From: an uncultured Christensenella sp.
GTDB taxonomy: Bacteria > Bacillota > Clostridia > Christensenellales > Borkfalkiaceae
Assembly: GCA_910576655.1 (NCBI GenBank)
Contig: CAJTJC010000025.1
Coordinates: forward strand, 1-8,003
Reading direction: 5' to 3'
DNA: 8,003 nt
In this document: positions 6,769 through 8,003 of the stretch, in pieces
Layout of the letters: each line of letters opens with the position of its first letter
Position numbering within the stretch: the first letter of the stretch is position 1
Translations under genes and position numbers: made by a program
Notes under the pieces: model-generated
Databases searched by the model: none
The model's input: only the letters and a program-made list of their open reading frames with translations
Told to the model about the DNA's origin: nothing

Positions 6769-6786
6769 GTAAATAGGAGTTACAAA

Positions 6787-7334
6787 ATGTTTAACGAAAA
6801 AGACCATCCGCGCGATAGCGACGGGAAATTTACTGATGGGAATGCCTAGGCTGAACATGATAAGCGTGTAGCCGCTATTCGTAAATATTCAGACGACCCA
6901 GACGGCGATATGAATGACTTGCCGGCGCCGCGCGGAAAAAAGAAAAGCCAAGATGAATTTTTTGGCGAGGAATTTAAGGGCTATAAAGGTGCTAACGCCG
7001 TAGAGAAATTGCTTAAAGAAAAACGCGGTCATGTAAAGAACGCGTTCGAAAGACCCGAAATCAACGGCGGCATAGACATTATATGGGGAGATAAAAACGG
7101 CGGGTTGTTGCATACCATTTTGCAGCGCGATAAAAAATTAGCGAGCGGAAAGGGAAAATAAGTGGAATAGATATGGTAAAGAAAATACCCGAGATTATGC
7201 AAAATGGTACTGTTAATCAAGACGATAGGGGAAGAATCAATGTTGATTATAATGGTTATCGTGTTGGCATTTTGCCAATGTTCTACGACAATAAAGTCAA
7301 CTGGATTGTTACTGCTATGGAATTATTGCAATAA
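6787..7334 (+). pseudogene. PBECR / colicin E5-like ribonuclease cargo gene, interrupted by TAG and a -1 frame change
   Basis: ATG 6787 has AGGAG at 6775-6779 (7 nt spacing). The first 20 codons include HPRDSDGKFT, a short motif I recognise from the N-termini of phage head-associated effector proteins. TAG at 6847-6849 then interrupts the frame, which stays open in the same phase to TAA at 7159-7161. This second part carries EKLLKEKRGHVKNAFE, GGIDIIWGDKNGGLLH and LQRDK, matching the first half of PBECR (barnase/EndoU/colicin E5-like) domains. The second half of the domain is in the -1 frame up to TAA 7332: ISGIDMVKKIPEIMQNG, then RINVDYNGYRVGI and NWIVTAMELLQ. Joined, they make a protein of about 182 residues with normal domain order. 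The composition is visibly more AT-rich than the neighbours, suggesting acquired cargo. Either a decayed toxin or a recoded gene; a smaller product could also start at ATG 6910, which lacks a ribosome site, or at ATG 7173 after AGTGGA. Confidence 0.72.
7152..7158 (+). other. Candidate -1 ribosomal frameshift site G_GGA_AAA
   Basis: In the phase of the upstream half of the cargo gene the codons read AAG GGA AAA TAA, so bases 7152-7158 form the canonical slippery heptamer X_XXY_YYZ (G_GGA_AAA), with the stop codon as the very next codon. A -1 slip here enters exactly the frame that encodes the missing half of the domain. No strong stem is visible just downstream; AT-rich sequence follows. The alternative is loss of one A from the A-run at 7132-7137, because the -1 frame is open from 7134 onward. 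Confidence 0.35.
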
Positions 7335-7339
7335 AAAAC

Positions 7340-7405
7340 GAGGGAACGCCGACGTCACTCCCACGGTCGGCTTTTATGCGCAAGCGACTCCCTTGTGCAA
7401 CCCTC
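7340..7405 (+). other. Possible three-way-junction RNA structure after the cargo gene
   Basis: GAGGG (7340-7344) can pair with CCCTC (7401-7405), enclosing two hairpins: GCCGAC/GTCGGC (7348-7353/7366-7371) and TGCGCAAG/CTTGTGCA (7377-7384/7392-7399, one G-U pair). Each hairpin contains ACTCCC in or at its loop (7357-7362 and 7387-7392). The first hairpin also works alone as a terminator, and the second overlaps a possible promoter, so the closed junction is only one of several folds. Pairing was found by eye, with no energy calculation. Confidence 0.25.
7348..7375 (+). terminator. Intrinsic terminator after the cargo gene
   Basis: GCCGAC (7348-7353) pairs with GTCGGC (7366-7371), with two more pairs possible past a one-base bulge, followed by TTTT (7372-7375). 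It lies 14 nt after the stop of the cargo gene's second half. With the terminator at 6696-6725 it isolates the cargo gene, an arrangement typical of morons. Confidence 0.62.
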
Positions 7406-7421
7406 ATTCTTTACATATAGT
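7393..7421 (+). promoter_or_regulatory. Possible promoter for the connector gene
   Basis: TTGTGC (7393-7398), 17 bases, then TATAGT (7416-7421): three of six matches at -35 and five of six at -10. It sits in an AT-rich intergenic stretch (about 7400-7465) between the cargo terminator and the next gene, where a fresh promoter would be useful. The weak -35 means it may need an activator or be accidental. Confidence 0.35.
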
Positions 7422-7473
7422 ATACGCTATTGCATTTAAAAAGTCAATAGATTTTAAAAAATAGGAGGACGAA

Positions 7474-8003
7474 ATGAACGAACAGCAAAAACAATCGAAC
7501 AAATACCCGCTCGACGACGAAATCATGGCGTACGACTACATAACGCACCGCTACGTGCTGACGGAGCGCGGCGTGTTTAACGAGCTTGGCGTAAACCTCG
7601 ACGCCATTCTCAATGCGTCGGGCGACGCCAACCCGTCGGCGCTCGCAACGCGCATATTAAAGCGCGCGTCGGAAACCGTGTATTTGTGGCTGTACAAAGA
7701 CAGTTGGAACGCGCAATGGCTGGAATACGTGCTTGCGACGCTGCCGTCGCTTAGGGCTACGGTCAAGGAAATGCTGCAATCGCAGCTCTTGTACATGCTC
7801 GCTAACGGCGATTTGGGCTTGTATTCGGGCGTGAACGTCGCCAAGGGTCAGGCAATGAACATAAACGACCTGCGCGGCAGAGCGCGCATCGCGCCCGAGG
7901 TAGAGGATTTGGCTATGCAAACCGTGCCCGAGCTTGGGTATTGTTTGAAATATACGGGCATGCTGCCGTGCGTGCCGTACGAAATTTACAGGAGGGGTTA
8001 TTG
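7474..8003 (+). CDS. Head-tail connector-like protein (3' end just outside the window)
   Basis: ATG 7474 has AGGAGG (7463-7468) five bases upstream. 176 codons are open to the window edge. The last two bases, TG, would complete a TGA stop if the next base were A, so the protein is probably almost whole. The position, first gene after the capsid block and before the neck and tail genes, suits a head-completion or connector protein. Composition is mainly helical: RYVLTERGVFNELG (27-40), a conserved-looking SALATRILKRASETVYLWLY (55-74), a Trp-rich turn at 78-82 (WNAQW), then helices to about 112, and a C-terminal MLPCVPYEIYRRGY (163-176). I recognise no named family with certainty; the function is inferred from gene order. 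Base composition returns to that of the capsid genes. Confidence 0.6.
   Translation, partial: MNEQQKQSNKYPLDDEIMAYDYITHRYVLTERGVFNELGVNLDAILNASGDANPSALATRILKRASETVYLWLYKDSWNAQWLEYVLATLPSLRATVKEMLQSQLLYMLANGDLGLYSGVNVAKGQAMNINDLRGRARIAPEVEDLAMQTVPELGYCLKYTGMLPCVPYEIYRRGY
7990..7995 (+). promoter_or_regulatory. Ribosome binding site of the next gene
   Basis: AGGAGG (followed by GG) lies in the last codons of the connector-like frame, 5-8 nt before the window edge. A TTG at 8001-8003 could be the start, or an ATG may lie just outside. This supports the view that the connector-like gene ends within a few bases and overlaps or abuts the next neck gene. Confidence 0.45.

Noticed and set aside
6847..6849. 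TAG reassigned to an amino acid throughout this phage
   Set aside because: Five intact structural genes and the partial connector gene contain no in-frame TAG, and the capsid gene stops at TAG directly before a terminator. A standard code is simpler.
7204..7464. An 86-codon + strand frame with hydrophobic stretches
   Set aside because: It reads the second half of the cargo domain in the wrong phase, has no ribosome site, and runs through a terminator; the -1 frame carries the family-like sequence.
1..8003. tRNA genes, CRISPR array, insertion sequence, integrase or attachment site
   Set aside because: Looked for on both strands by eye; no cloverleaf, spaced repeats, transposase or recombinase motif was found.

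Overview
This window is the head-morphogenesis and DNA-packaging module of a tailed double-stranded DNA phage or prophage. Everything that looks coding is on the + strand. Strong AGGAGG-type ribosome binding sites and a near-consensus vegetative promoter (TTGACA, 17-bp spacer, TAGAAT) fit a phage of a Gram-positive (Bacillota/Clostridia-like) host, but the host cannot be fixed from this sequence. No lysogeny gene, integrase, tRNA or CRISPR array is visible, so prophage or free phage cannot be decided.

Layout. Bases 1-239 are a leader: a promoter (33-61) lying in the loop of a long inverted repeat with a T-tract, a second small dyad, a doubtful 12-codon reading frame, and an intrinsic terminator (186-212) just before the first gene. 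Then come terS (240-629), terL (622-1944), portal (1954-3510) and a phage minor capsid protein 2-type gene (3507-4544), overlapping or nearly abutting. An intrinsic terminator at 4574-4597, lying inside a possible 19-codon gene, separates them from an acidic scaffold-like gene (4633-5100) and the major capsid gene (5117-6688). The capsid protein carries a C-terminal chitobiase/hexosaminidase-C-like beta domain, probably displayed on the capsid surface. A terminator follows.

Next is a visibly more AT-rich cargo gene (6787-7334), bounded on both sides by terminators. It begins with a short HPRD..GKFT motif and resembles the PBECR / colicin E5-like ribonuclease domains of phage polyvalent proteins. 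It is interrupted by an in-frame TAG at codon 21 and by a frame change in the middle of the domain. That frame change coincides with a canonical -1 slippery heptamer, G_GGA_AAA, directly followed by TAA. It may be a decayed toxin or a recoded one. A structured, AT-rich intergenic stretch with a possible promoter leads to a head-tail connector-like gene (7474 to the window end, just short of its stop).

How the genes work together: TerS recognises phage DNA, TerL cuts it and pumps it through the portal, and the acidic protein probably scaffolds assembly of the capsid protein. The minor capsid protein sits at or near the portal, and the last gene probably starts the head-tail neck. The spaced terminators suggest graded expression, with read-through or antitermination needed at the operon entry and before the scaffold/capsid pair. 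Family calls come from recognising motifs in the translated sequence; no database search was run.
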